This document shows positions 1 to 12,629 of a stretch of DNA of 64,000 bases, one piece after another (the stretch's first letter is position 1; each line of letters starts with the position of its first letter). The notes beneath the pieces are model-generated. The model did not search any database. It saw nothing but the letters and a program-made list of their open reading frames with translations, and was not told the origin of the DNA. The translations under genes were made by a program, and so were the position numbers. Source of the DNA: Solanum dulcamara (taxonomy: Eukaryota > Streptophyta > Magnoliopsida > Solanales > Solanaceae); the NCBI RefSeq assembly GCF_947179165.1, contig NC_077247.1, positions 12,723,501 to 12,787,500 on the forward strand, in the 5' to 3' direction.

Positions 1-1013
1 TGTCAAAGTCCAATAAGACTAGATGAGATATATTTTGAGTGTTTCACTCACTTGATGTATATGTATATGAGCATAATAATGTATTTTTGAGAGTAATATT
101 GAGTACCGAAGTGGGCAAGCATTTAAATAACTCAATCCTCATAAACTACGTAGCCACCGTAAGATAGGATCGTGCTATTCATTCGGGCGACTCCTCATTT
201 TCTTGAAAGAGGAATTTTATATGTATATAGAGACGACGTGACGTCCCTTATCCTGAAAAAGTATTTGATGGATGTGGGAAAGACATCGCTTCGTTGTATC
301 ATCACTAGCTCATAAGTGATGGTTTCTAGTTAGAAAAACTCCCTAAGAAATAAAGTATTATATTTTTATATACTGAGTTGCATTTATTATTGCATACCAT
401 CTTTTAGAGTACTATTTTATTACATTGCATGCTTTATTGAGTTGAGTTATTTTTCAGAGTTGACTATCTTGTGTAAGTTGTCTTTCAACTATCTTACATA
501 CTCGTACATTTTATGTACTGACGTAATTCGACCTGCATCATTTTATGATGCCAATACATGTGTTAGAGATCATCAATAGGCGGACCATTGAGGATCTATC
601 TTCCATAGTTTTTGGTGAGACCTCTTTGCATTCAGAGAAGCTCCTTCACTTTATGTTTTCTTTCACTATGATAGTTCTTGTAAGGTAGTCGTGGACTTGT
701 CTCGACTCCTTTTTAATAGTTTGTAGAGGCTTCATAGACTGAGTAGAGTAGAGTCATGCTGAGTCTTTCAGATTATGTCTTAAAATTATGACTTTTACTA
801 TTCAAGTTATGATATTTGACTTATATTTTAAATGCGCACTTTAAGTTATTTTAAAGTTTTATGAGAATGTATGAGTTGCCCACTTGATGTTACTCCTTTA
901 TTGAGTTTGTATCTTTCGATGAGTGAGTTAGCTAGGCCAAATGGTATGCTTGCGACCAACAATGATTTCTAATTTCCGGCCACGTCCAGGGTGTAGACAC
1001 AAGGCGTGAAACA
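1..1013 (+). mobile_element. 3' part of a Ty3/gypsy-type LTR, cut by the window edge
   Basis: No long frame is open. The text resembles the 3' half of LTR B further right: it shares the 'gccaccgtaaga' stretch near 150 and the run of short phrases near 590-750 typical of long chromovirus LTRs. It ends at 'aaggcgtgaaaca', which resembles the GTCGTGACA terminus of the other LTRs here with decay. The 5' end lies outside the window, so length and target duplication cannot be judged. Confidence 0.5.
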
Positions 1014-1746
1014 CTCTCATGTAAAATGAGAAAATAATTGTTGAAATATGAAAAATCAATTGCTAACATAAACCCATTAATTCAAAAGTTGATGGGTTTA
1101 ATCATGGTAAAATGTGTTTCTTCAAACAGACATGGAAAATATTTCTATGCCTAAACTAAAATGAGTTGAAGAAGATGTAATCATATTTCCACTAAAGGAT
1201 TTAGAGTAGCCACATAAGAAAAAATAATTGACAAAATTTTTGAATCATTGTAGCCCCCCAATTAGTTAATTAATTAATTACTAATATTTAATAATAAAGT
1301 TTCCATCTTAACATGTTCATCCCTGTATTATTTCTACTTTCCCAACAAGTAAAAATATCAAAATTTTCATTCAAGACCATGTTTGAGTGACTCATATTAA
1401 TTCATGAATAATTCAAAGTTGCCTAAATTAGCCAAAACAAAGCATTTCCAGTTACATACAAAGTCACAGAGCAAGCAATGAGGAATGGGAAAAACAAACT
1501 AACTTCAAATAGACTCATGCCATATTGTGAATCGAGCAGGGTAATGCATATTAGACTAAGAAAAATGATGATGGTTTCTAAAATTTATCTAATAATAATA
1601 TGAACATCAGACCATTATGCATTTTCTATCAAAAAGTTGAAAGATTGATGAAAAGTAGTTGTATTAGGAAGAAATTAGTTAAGCAATTGTGACATTAACA
1701 CATACACCTCTGCGCAATCATGTAATTAACTATGTAGACTTCTTAA
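1014..1746. other. AT-rich spacer, no gene seen
   Basis: No frame longer than 60 codons and no similarity to other parts of the window were noticed. It contains a short TTAATTAA-type run near 1,264-1,280. It may be old unique intergenic DNA or a repeat too decayed to recognise. Confidence 0.4.
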
Positions 1747-2445
1747 TGTAATGATCCTCTAGGTAATTTTTATGATAATGTATTCTTTTCATCAATTACA
1801 GCGTTCCTATAGCGATCCCAAGTCGTTTATGACTTATTAGATCTGACTGTTTGATTGCCCAGTTGTTCGGTTAGGTTTTATACCCGTTTCACTATTTTGG
1901 AGCTTTTGGAACTTGAAAATTTGATTTCGGGTAAAATATCTCGTTAAAGACCTCAGAATGGAATTTTAATGGTTCTATCAACTCCAGAATAAAATTCTAA
2001 TGGTTCCATCAATTACCAGAATGTTCATTTTAGGATGGTCGAATGGTCGGCACAAGTCCCGAGGTTTTTGGTACGAGTTTGGACCATTAGGCATTTTAGC
2101 CTTGGAAATTTGGCCTAATTTTGAATTGGTCAACATTCATGGAAAACACTCGGATGAAAATTTTGTCAGCTTGGTTCGCTCTGGAATGTTGTGTTTTGTC
2201 TACAACGACCTTTTATGTCCTTCTTAAGACTTTCATTCTATTCCCAAAACCCTTTATGGAATTGGCTAAAATGACAGTTTGGTGTGGGACCCACTTTTTG
2301 TCAAAATGACCTTATATGAAAATCTTGAATATGTCTTTCAATCCAAAAAGTATAATTTGATGGGGTAGCATATCTCATTTGTGCATACGGGATTCTGAAT
2401 AAATCTTGGGCATTTTGTCAGAGACTTGGACAATTCCAAAACTTG

Positions 2446-2660
2446 TGTTGCAGCAGTTGTTGGTGCAAGGGCATTTTTCTCTTTGTGGTCGCGGGATCTT
2501 AGGACGCGTTCATGAATTTTTGCCCTCTTCTTCTTTGCGTTTGCGGGGATTGCCCCCTTTCTGCATGTTTGCAGCCTTGGTTTCATGTTTGTGGTGGTTA
2601 GTGATCCTGAACTGCGCATTCGCGGGCCACTTGTCATATTCGAGGAGATCATTTTTATCT
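2446..2660 (+). repeat. CG-rich palindromic module inside LTR A
   Basis: Directly after the conserved phrase 'ttgcagcagttgttggtgca' there are four imperfect CG-rich motifs: gtcgcggga, gacgcgttca, tgcgtttgcgggg and gcgcattcgcgggcc. CpG is otherwise rare in this LTR. The other members of the LTR family carry different palindromes at the corresponding place (see 48,808, 53,215 and 60,842). Confidence 0.55.
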
Positions 2661-3509
2661 GGTCTCTTAAATAGGAGACAGGCGTGATTCACCTCTTATG
2701 TGGAATTTCAAACCTCCATAATCAAGCTAGGGAGCTCCGATTTAGGTCATTTAAAGTCTCGGGCATCCGAAAACTTCGTGGCTATGTGGGTAATCAGTCT
2801 AGGATTGTCGGGGAAGCTTTTGTGGAGGTGATTTTCCACATTTAGCTTCTGCAATAGTTGATTTCTATAGCTTTAATGGTGAAAAATTGCATGTTGGGTT
2901 GTTGGATTGTTCCGAGCCCCGAATTATATTTTCTTTTGGAACACAAGATCTGGGAGGTGAATTGGACATTTTCACAAAGTCAATTCCAGAATTATCGAAG
3001 CGTTCCAACATTCCCATTTTGATTCAGGCATTGGCCCGCCTCCATTTTTAGTAATTTTAGTGTCTAAACAATCATATTGACATTGTGAACCTATTTTTGA
3101 TAGCATGGAAGCTTTCGTAGGCCATTCAAAAAGGAAAAGCTCTGGTACCTTGAGTTTAGAGCACACATGATTGACCTACAGGTAGGCTACGACTTTCCTC
3201 TTTTTATATTTAGATTTTTTATGTGAAAGAATGAATAATACTTAGAAATTAGGTTCTTTAGGTGCTTGATCATGCCTAGTAGCATAGAGATCCTATTTTA
3301 GGCCATTTTCAGGTAGTACCGGGTACTTGTGAGCATGCTATCATTTTTAATGTGATCATCTATACCTTGTCGCTTGGTATATTAATATTTTTTGTTGATA
3401 TTGAGCATTTTTGCCTTAGTCTAGGCTTAGACTAATGTTTTCCATACACTTGTGATAATTGGAGCCTTTAGGCCTTGTTTTTACTCCGACGTTGATTCAG
3501 ATGGCTTAG

Positions 3510-5746
3510 TGTCACGACCCGAATCCGAGTGTGATGGTACTCATCTCAACCCACCGAGACAAGTCAGCCTAATACCCAACGAAAAGTAGATGCGAAAGAA
3601 AAAGACATAAATCAAAATTTCACTTAACCGAAAACACCTAAAACAACCTCAAAATCCCCCAAGATTGGTTATCACATGTACAAGCCACTAATATATTACC
3701 GAAGTACAAAAGTAAATATAGACACAATGTCTTTTGTCTCTAGAATAGGACTAAAACATAATAAAAGAGTAAGAAGTGTCCGCTAGATGGTTGTAACAGC
3801 TACCTCAACACTCGGAATGATAGCCTCTGATGTAGTAGAAAATAGTAGGAGATCAAGCAGGTCCGGGCTCACAACCTACACAAGTGTGGAAGCAAGGGGT
3901 GAGTACCAAACAACACGGTACTCAGCAAGTGGATAACTAAAACTAAGCAAAGCTCAATAAATACAAGTAATCCTATCCTCCCAACCGAACCTCCGTAACT
4001 ACAACCTGCATAAAATCAGCCCAACAGTCCACTTGTACATTAATAACAGTAATACAGTTCATGAATACTCATCAATAGTCTCATCAATAAATCATATCAA
4101 GTCAAGTTCAGCATATACAGAGCAATAGAGGGGTAAACACGAATTCACAAATATCAACAAATACGATGCAATACAATGAGATGATGCATGTCTGTCCTAT
4201 CGGTACACATCCGCTGAATTACAGTCCAGAACCCATGGGGGACATTTCTGTCCATGTAACCTGCCACGGAACATGTGGCTCATCCCCTCAATATATATAT
4301 CTTGCCACGGAGCGTGTGGCCCGACCCCTTTATTTCATAATACCTGCCACGGAGCATGTGGCCCGACCCCTTTGTTTCATATCATTTTCAGTCTCAACAC
4401 AATATGTCAGAACCAATACAATCAATTCATATTCATATAATTCACGATAATAACATGACAATAACAATATTTTTTCCTATCTCACATCAACATAGTCATT
4501 TCACATGTCCAAAATAAATCCACAATCACAACATATAAATTCCACCAATACATGTCATTAGATCACCATTTTATACCCCTCATCTCCATTTTAAGGCCAA
4601 TCATATAGTCAATAACCCAGTCTAATTCTCATTACTCCTTAGTACACATAACACGGAAATACAAACATCTACAAACTTAAACTGAGGTTTAGAAATTCAC
4701 TTGCCTTAATTAATCAAGCAGTCACTCCGGGACTTGAGCCTTCCCTTTTCGTTGGGCCTCCAAATCAACGTAATCTAGTCAAATAAATAATCACAATAAG
4801 ATTTTAGAAACTAACAACACCTTTATTACCATATGTCTAGCCTAGACCCAAAAACTCATACAAATCTATAATCACGTTCCTAATCTTGATGCCACTTAAC
4901 ATGTCAACTCCCATATTTTCTGAATTTCAAGCCTAGGGTTAGGTTCTAATTTTCCCAATATCATAAATTTAATGGAATTCATAAAATATAATATACCGAA
5001 TATTTAATTATCTATCTCAACATATCAAAATTCAGGAACTAACTCATTCTATGTCATTGAACTCAAATCTAAAATTTTCTTTCCGATTATATTCACTCGT
5101 GATAAAATAAACTCACATGTCAAATTTCAGCTAAAACGGATCGTTATTCGACCCCCAAATGAAGATTTTATATAAAAAAAACCTAGGGTCATATTTTCTT
5201 ATTTCAACATTGTTTCTCCACCAATATACCCTAAAAATATGTTCATAATCACATGAAAATTTAATGGAAAGGATGAGAATAATTATCTTGACGCTTTGGA
5301 ATGAAAATCCCTATTTTTCTCTTCTCCTTTATTTTTCTTTTTCCCTTTCTTTTCTTTCTTCCTCTGTATTTTTTTTTCCCGTTTCTATTTCTCGTTTTCT
5401 CGCATCGCGTACATCTGATGGCATTAATTAAGCCATCATATTATGTATCTATATATAATTATTTTTGTTCTTTTCTTTTATTATATTTTTTTTTCCTTTT
5501 CCAAATTGATTATGTATTAAAATTTACAAATCCTACAAACCTATTTTATTAAATATAAGAAAAGTGGTATAAGTATTAAATAAACTAATACTTTAGCCCA
5601 TCAGTTAAATTAATTCTCTAAAATTATCCCATAACTAATTAACCAAAGTTATCGAAAGGTCCAAAATTTTCAACTTAAATTTACGAAAAGTGTCTTCTAT
5701 GAAAGGAGGAGGACTCATTCTCAAAATGACCTAATGGGTCATTACA
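3510..5746 (-). mobile_element. Solo LTR 'J' with 5-bp target duplication
   Basis: The insert begins TGTCACGACCC and ends GGTCATTACA on the plus strand. Read on minus it starts TGTAATGACC and ends GGGTCGTGACA, like the other long LTRs here. It is flanked by CTTAG at 3,505-3,509 and 5,747-5,751. The uninterrupted version of the target is visible in LTR D near 50,560 (cagcttagctccc), which confirms the insertion site. No internal domain, PBS or PPT is present, so recombination between two LTRs most likely left this 2,237-bp solo LTR. The phenylalanine-rich frame near 5,301-5,552 is a T/C-rich low-complexity tract, not a gene. Confidence 0.88.
4263..4362. repeat. Three hairpin repeats GCCAC-N7-GTGGC in LTR J
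   Basis: The 17-base hairpin GCCACGGAGCATGTGGC, or a one- to two-base variant, occurs at 4,263-4,279, 4,304-4,320 and 4,346-4,362. The period is about 41-42 bp, and a 'ccgacccctt' phrase follows each of the last two. Stem GCCAC/GTGGC is unchanged in all three; variation falls in the loop. Confidence 0.8.
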
Positions 5747-6496
5747 CTTAGCCCCCAGTAGACTAGAATAGTAGACTTTGGTATGGTAGTTTGAGCCTTA
5801 GATTAGGTGTTTCCCGAGCTTTTATTACCTTCTACCCTTCTCCCTCTTCTTACGGCCTGTATGTGGATGATTTGGGCCTTTGGGTTGCACACGGTGATTC
5901 AAGTTCGGGTTCGGTTTTATCTTGGAGTTCTTGGTTGATTAACTAAGAGTGGAATTCTTAGCTGGACTTTCCTTACTTGATCATTTGGAGACTACTATTG
6001 ATTTTACCCTTTGAGACTCATCCATGGTTCGAGGTCCGGGTGTGTAACGCCCACAACTTTTAAGGAAAGATTCAAACCTTCCTTCGTATGCCTATAGGCC
6101 CAAACTTGTTGATTTCTAAGCTTAATATGTATGTTAAGGTCAATTACTATGTATTTGAAGTATTTGATGTGATTTATAATCATAAGAAACCTACCAAGCC
6201 AAGTGTAAAGCTTTCCTGTCGACTAAGTTTTTGCATAAATTCACATAAGGGTCAACTTCTAACAATCATATCTCTTAGAATTTAAAGAATTTGGTGTCTC
6301 ATGACCTATTAAATTAAAGTTCCTTGAGTCTTCTTTCCAACGCCACCAAGTTTGCATCAATCTGAGTTCGGAGTAAAAAAGTTATCATGAATTTACCAGA
6401 GATGATGCAAGCTGTCAAATCTGTGATGGCCTATCAGACTTGGCAGTCATACTTAGGCAGAAAGGCCTGTTTTAGGTCCATTTTTGATGGTCTGAG

Positions 6497-6528
6497 TGAT
6501 GGTCCGTCACCCAAGTGATGGTCCATCA
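6497..6528. repeat. Paired palindromes TGATGGTCCATCA in LTR B
   Basis: TGATGGTCCGTCA lies at 6,497-6,509 and TGATGGTCCATCA at 6,516-6,528. The second is a perfect palindrome around a central base. A related 'gatggtctgag' sits just before. This is the private palindrome of LTR B. Confidence 0.75.
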
Positions 6529-8518
6529 CCCTAACGACGTCAGACATCTGAATTTCATCTATTATTTTATCTTTTTGAGGGTATTTTTGTCCTAAAAACT
6601 ATTGGAGAGTTATCTAAATAGCCCTAAATATGTAGAAAATCAGTTTTCATTATTAAAAACCTCACATTCACTCCTAAATTTCTATGCTCTCAATTCCCTC
6701 AACTCAGAAACTACCTCAAGAGAAGCAAAAGCTAGAGTTTCAAGGTTTCCAAGCAAGTTCTTCTTTCAAGCTTCATTTTCTCAGGTATGTAAGGCTTCAA
6801 TGAGAGTATTTTTTCCACTCTCATACCTAAAGTATTTTAGTTATATGATGAATTATATTTAAATCTATCTTCTTCAAGCTATGATTTTTATGTAAAGTTA
6901 GTGTTTTTATGAAAGATTTCTTATACATCTCTCTGAATTACTATGATTTATATGTTTTATTATATGATTATGATTCTCCAAGCATGTGTCAAAATTATTT
7001 ATGAAGTTATGAAATGTACTTTTGAGTATTTACAGGTTATGCATGATTTCATGTAAGTTTTCTCATGTTTAAAGTCCTATACATAGAAGTAAAGACATGG
7101 TTATAAAGGGATATTTGAGCACTACCTCACAACACTTATGATTCAAGATATGAATCTTGATCTTAGTCTTACGTATGATTTAAGATATGACTTTTGAGTT
7201 TAGTCTCACATATGAATATGGCTAGTTATTATACTTATGAGAATTAATATGTATTTATGTTATTTTGGGAGGACTATTTAGCACTGAGCGGACTTTAGGG
7301 GTGAAGATTTCCGTTAGCATCCATGGACCTTTAGTATTAATACCTAAGTCCCATAACTATGTGCCACCGTAAGACTCGAGTGTACTGCTTTGTTGGAAAA
7401 CTCCATATGGACCTGAGAGGCACACACTAGTGGATCCACCTAGATATGATATAGTCTTGTACCATGGCAAGGTATAGGGAAGCACGCCCAACTGGGTTAG
7501 CTGTTGGACATCATGAGCTCACATGGTGTATGTGGTAATAAGAAACTCCCTAGTTTATGCATCTTTCTACTATTGTTCTTAACCTTAATGGTTCATTTTA
7601 AGTATGCTATATTATGAATATGATTATGCAAGGCTACTAATTAAGACTCACCTTAATGTATATGCTTTTGAAAGAATGTCCTTTTAAATTGATTTTTATG
7701 CATGGACTCCAACTATTTCTTTCAATTCCTTTATTATGATTATAATTTTAAAATTCCTATTTCACTGTTTCTCCATATGTTATTTATATGATTATGATAG
7801 CGTTCCCTTATGTACACTCTACATTCCACGTATTAACACATACTTTCTATGCGTTGTATCCTTTTATGATGTAGATTCCGACACTTATTCTCAAACTCAT
7901 GGCAAGAGAGGTTGCATCAGTTCGTAGTCAGCAGTTGGTGAGTCTTCCTGATTCGGGGACTTCATGGAGTAGTTTTTGTTAGTTCTTTTATTACGCAATG
8001 GTAGTCGGGGTCCATTTCCCACAAACTTATTTCTTTTAGTTCAGATGTTATAGACTTATTTCAGACATTAGTTTTTAGTATTCATGGATATGTTATCTTT
8101 CTAATAAGACCTTTTATGTATATGTTCCATCTTCCGCATCATTTTATTATGATATAATTTTTTGTATTATGCCAAGGGTTATCTGTTACACCCCGCACTC
8201 TTGAGCTCGGAACGTCTTCTTAAGTTCCTTAGACACTATCATGTGAGCCGGATAAGCTACGACACTATAAAATAACTCTAAGGAAAGAAGATTGTGATAC
8301 CTCGCGAGAAGGGAGGTTGGAGATAGAGTCATAAGAGTCCAGAAAGAGTTGGAGGCTAAGAAATGAGTCGTAGGACTCGATTTACCTACGTAAGACACTA
8401 AGTTAAGAGTCTTATACACTTAAGTTGCTTAAGGATATACCAATCTTACGTAGTGCGGATTACATGAGCTCTTAAAGTAAGACGAGATTACGAACCCGCG
8501 AGGAAGGGAAAAAGACGA

Positions 8519-8638
8519 CGCGTGGCAGCCAATGGAGGAGCGACACGTGGCAGCACCTCAAGCAAGCAGGTGATGCACCTACTTAGGGTCAAGTAGGTGA
8601 TGCAGCTGCTTGGGGGAGGTGGACCCCGCTGCCACGTG
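8519..8638. repeat. Inverted repeats CACGTGGCAGC / GCTGCCACGTG in LTR C
   Basis: CACGTGGCAGC at 8,544-8,554 is the exact reverse complement of GCTGCCACGTG at 8,628-8,638; a variant, gcgtggcagcc, starts at 8,520. Between them lie two 'aggtgatgcacct'-like units. The core CACGTG is also a G-box, a known plant bZIP/bHLH binding site, so the segment could be both structural and regulatory. Confidence 0.7.
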
Positions 8639-8669
8639 GTAGCCCCTAATTGGCAGCATGACACGGTGG

Positions 8670-8706
8670 CCAATCATGGCTCACACCTTGGGAACACCTA
8701 TATAAG
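8670..8706 (+). promoter_or_regulatory. CCAAT and TATA elements of LTR C
   Basis: CCAAT at 8,670-8,674 is followed by TATATAAG at 8,699-8,706. Downstream is a purine-rich, leader-like segment. The spacing fits a plant RNA polymerase II core promoter, and the position fits the U3/R boundary of an LTR. The assignment is by motif only. Confidence 0.55.
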
Positions 8707-9650
8707 TTGATATGTATCCAAAAAGCTTCAGTTCATTCACAAATTTCCAGCAGCAACGTGAGAAAAGAAAACCCTAAGAGCTAAGGAGAAAATTGCGACG
8801 GCTTGGGAGAAAAATAAGGTAAGTCCCGATTTCGTTCCGTAAATTAATTATATAGCATATACCACGATGATATGGAAGTATTAGTAGTATAAAATTAGAG
8901 TTTGGTGCAGCAAAAACGGACACCAAGCTGCCACGACGTTACAGCACGCTGAAAAAGAGTTCCGAGGCGCGATTTTGGCGAGTTCTAGCCAATTTCGGGA
9001 AAGGTAAGTTCTTCCCCTCTAATTTGAAGTTTATGATGTTAAACTATGGTGTATTAAACACCTTAGGAGCTGCTGGAAGTTGGGTAAAATGTTTGAAAAG
9101 TTCGGCGTTCGAAATAAACTAAATTGGAGTCGCTAGAAGTGAATTGTCATCGAAATAAAGTGTCGTTCTTGTGAGTTGCTGCTGCAGGGATGTGGCTTGT
9201 TGTTTCAGGGCCTGAATATGTCCTAATGTGGGTTAGGGTGCTTTTGGTTGAATCCACACGACCCCTCGTTGCGTATAATGAAGGGCGTTACAAAATAAAG
9301 GCTAGACGCCCTATTGTGCTACCGTATTTTTGAATAAGTCGTTTGGAGTTTATGTTGTATATTGTTGGTGTGAATTGCTGTAGGTTGTTATTGTTGGTTG
9401 TCTGTAGGTCTTAGGGACCTAATTGGAAATTCGGATAGGGCACATTATAGGGGAAATGCTGCCCGATTTTCGTTAACGCTTTAACTAGTTAGGGAACTAG
9501 TCGAGAAGGCAAGCAAGGAGATGAGTTCTACAAATACTCGTGTGTAGCCTAAGGTGCTGGAAATCCAAGGATTGTTAATACTTGTATTTCTTTTATGTTA
9601 CTTAGGTTTAAAGGACGACGAGACGAACGGGATAACAAGTAACCCGTAAC

Positions 9651-9836
9651 AGGTATGTAAAGCTATTCCTTCTTTTGGCATGTTTTGGTATAAGTATGTA
9701 AAGTTAACGTTTCCTTCTTTTGGCATGTTTTGGCATATGTATGTAAGGCTTATACTTTATTTTAGTATTTCTTTGGCATAAGTATGTAAATCTTATTCCT
9801 TCTCTTAGCATAATTTGACATAAGTATATAAATCTA
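9651..9836 (+). repeat. Five imperfect tandem units of 41-45 bp in LTR C
   Basis: The phrase 'tatgtaa' recurs at about 9,654, 9,695, 9,740, 9,783 and 9,825 (the last as tatataa), each followed by a 'ttccttcttttggcat'-like stretch. Later units are more degenerate. It is a minisatellite internal to the LTR. Confidence 0.75.
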
Positions 9837-11640
9837 ATCTCCCTTTTTGGTATGGTTTTTACGAAACAAGTATATGATTTCCATATGATTCCCAGAAGTT
9901 CTATTTTGATATAGTCCATAGTGACTTTCAAAAGTTACTTGATATGACTTTTGTCTCGATTTTGAAGGAAAGCTCATTTTGATTATTCTGTCGAGTCTCA
10001 AATATGATTTAAATTGCATATAGTTTCTTACTACTCCACTCGTAGATGCATCAATGTTTTCTTCACCGAGCCCGGGCCAGGTTTTGTTATCGTGCGTACT
10101 TCTCTGCATTATTCGCTGTGCCCCGATGTGAGGGGGCAGTTACGACCTGTACATGGGTTTGATTTGTGGAGTTATGATGTGCCATGTACACTTATGATAT
10201 GATATGATTTGATATGACCATCTGATATGATATGATCTGTTACGGAGATATTCCCTACTCTGGAGTTATGATGTGCTGTGGCGCTAGTGATGGGGCGGCG
10301 ACCACATTTTGTATTTGTTCACTGAGTCCTATAATGGGGCCGGATATGGCATATGTTTTTCCGCATACATTATCTGTGATTATGAAAAACATTTTGATAT
10401 TCTGGATATTTTGCTCATTTTTGCACCTTCTGTTCTGGTAATGGCTTTATTTATTACAGTCCATTCTTTATATACTCAGTACATATATCATACTGACCCC
10501 CTTTTTCGGGGGGGCTGTGTTACATGCCCGCAGGTACAGATGCCCGGTTTGCCGATCCGCTCGACTAGGACATCCATCATGTTGGTTGGTAGTGCTCCTT
10601 TATCCGGAGCCCTATTTTGGTACTAATTTTTTTTTGTACATTTGTACATATTGGTTAAGGGTACGACAGGGGCCCTGTCCCGTCATATGATTATGCTACC
10701 GTTCTGTAGAGGTCTGTAGACTTGTGTTGTGGGTTTTATATATGTGTTTTGGGCCTGTGTTCAGTGATGGCCTTAACGGCATTCGTGTGCTACATCTATT
10801 TTCGTGCTCTCTCTAGCGATCTCTTTTGATTTCCTAATTTGTTTGTTCTGCTAACATACTCAGTGGGGCTAAGGGTACGTATGGGTGCCCAAATAGGGCA
10901 CCAGTCACGGCCTATGGAGTTGGGTCATGACATTATCTTGGGACTATTCATGGTTCTAAGTATTGTTTCTCAGCTAGGGTATAGACTCGGGTCATGACAG
11001 GGCGCTAGGCTTCTTAGTTGGGATGTTACTATTGGTTACTTGGAGGCTATCTATGGTTTGAGGTTTGGACTGCGCTTTTCCAGCTCAGGAGTGTTTCATA
11101 TTTCTAGAAGTTTTAAGTAATTTATACATCCATTGTACGTGTGGTGGTCTACTTGAGTTTTTACTTAAGCTTGTGCATAAGTGGACCTTCTGGTCTTATG
11201 GGGGCCCAAGGAGGTGTATTAGCTGTACTTCATTCTTTTAGTTCCTTACACTCATGTGCATCTTCTTTACTTTCTGTCAATTCTGTTGTTTTCCTAAGAT
11301 CTATCTTTCATATTTCCTTTACTTTTCAAGCTCAATCGTTCTATGATGCCTATTGGGTACATGTTATTTTGGTACACATACTATACTCTGCATCTATTTT
11401 CATGATGCAGGTCCGAGTACCAATTACAAATGCAAATTTGGGCTAGTTGAAGTCTACTTAGGAAGCTTTGGTGAGAACTTGACATTTTGGGATCTTCTTG
11501 TCTCCATCTATACATAGTTGACTAGTATTTTGTTGTTTGAGACAAGTGTTTATTTCTATGGTCCACTTTTGGGACTTGTATCTATTTTTCTAGTAGGTCT
11601 GTACTTGACTTCTAGGTTCTGGGAGGAATCTTATGGTAAA

Positions 11641-12629
11641 CATGGCTAGAGAGGTTGCATCAGTTCGCAGTCAGCAGTTGGTGAGTCTTCCTGATTAGGG
11701 GACTTCATGGAGTAGTTTTTGTTAGTTCTTTTATTACGCAATGGTAGTCGGGGTCCATTTCCCACAAACTTATTTCTTTTAGTTCAGATGTTATAGGCTT
11801 ATTTCAGACATTAGTTTTTAGTATTCATGGATATGTTATCTTTCTAATAAGACCTTTTATGTATATGTTCCATCTTCCGCATCATTTTATTATGATATAA
11901 TTTTTTGTATTATGCCAAGGGTTATCTTGGGACTATTCGTGGTTTTAAGTATTGTGTCTCAGCTAGGTTATAGACTCGGGTCGTGACAGGGCGCTAGGAT
12001 TCTTAGCTGGGATGTTACTATTGGTTACTTGGAGGCTATCTATGGTTTGAGGTTTGGACTACGCTTTTCCAGCTCAGGAGTGTTTCACATTTCTAGGAGT
12101 TTTAGGTAATTTATGCATCCATTGTACGTGTGGTGGTCTACTTGAGTTTTTACTTAAGCTTGCGTATGAGTGGACCTTCTGGTCTTATGGGGGCCCAAGG
12201 AGGTGTATTAGCTGTACTTCATTCTTTTAGTTCCTTACACTCATGTGCATCTTCTTTACTTTCTGTCAATTCTGTTGTTTTCCTAGGATCTATCTTTCAT
12301 ATTTCCTTTACTTTTCAAGCTCAATCGTTCTATGATGCCTATTGGGTACATGTTATTTTGGTACACATACTATACTCTGCATCTATTTTTATGATGCAGG
12401 TCCGAGTACCAATTACAAATGCAGATTTGGGCTAGTTGTAGTCTACTTCGGAAGCTTGGGTGAGAACTTGACATTTTGGGATCTTCTTGTCTCCATCTAT
12501 ACATAGTTGACTAGTATTTTGTTGTTTGAGACAAGTGTTTATTTCTATGATCCACTTTTGGGACTTGTATCTATTTTTCTAGTAGGTCTGTACTTGACTT
12601 CTAGGTTCTGGGAGGGATCTTATGGTTTT
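11641..12629 (+). repeat. Second unit of a 0.99-kb tandem duplication
   Basis: 11,641-12,629 repeats the sequence that runs from 7,898 to about 11,640 once LTR C is removed; equal phrases are 989 bp apart (for example near 11,141 and 12,130). Each unit holds the end of LTR B (about 350 bp) followed by about 640 bp of LTR A. The two copies differ at few positions: the parallel 101-codon stretches differ at four codons. The left junction 'cttatggtaaacatggc' joins LTR A to a point inside LTR B, so this is one tandem duplication event and not two insertions. Confidence 0.9.

Larger units (their letters stand above)
8184..10932 (+). mobile_element. Solo LTR 'C' with target duplication TTATC
   Basis: It begins TGTTACACCCCGC and ends GGGTCATGACA. 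TTATC lies on both sides (8,179-8,183 and 10,933-10,937). The uninterrupted sequence 'gggttatcttggg' is preserved in the second copy of the tandem duplication at 11,918-11,930, so this insertion is certain. The 2,749-bp LTR has a promoter-like region (8,670-8,706) and a leader-like 'aaaccctaagag' stretch. It contains no gag or pol. Frames at 10,232-10,626 are chance frames. Confidence 0.9.
6043..10999 (+). mobile_element. Solo LTR 'B', interrupted by solo LTR C
   Basis: It starts TGTAACGCCC and ends GTCATGACA. Flanking pentamers are gggtg (6,038-6,042) and gggcg (11,000-11,004), a 5-bp duplication with one change. The undisturbed target phrase 'gaggtccgagcgctag' is seen in LTR D near 51,010. 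Removing C and its duplicated TTATC leaves about 2.2 kb. No internal coding domain, PBS or PPT is seen. Part of its 3' end is present a second time at 11,641-11,988 because of the tandem duplication. Confidence 0.82.

Noticed and set aside
5301..5552. Hydrophobic Phe-rich small membrane protein
   Set aside because: Pyrimidine-rich low-complexity DNA within solo LTR J.
11141..12435. Two nearly identical 101-codon frames 989 bp apart as a tandem gene pair
   Set aside because: They are the same LTR A stretch copied by the DNA-level tandem duplication; no family resemblance and no coding signature.
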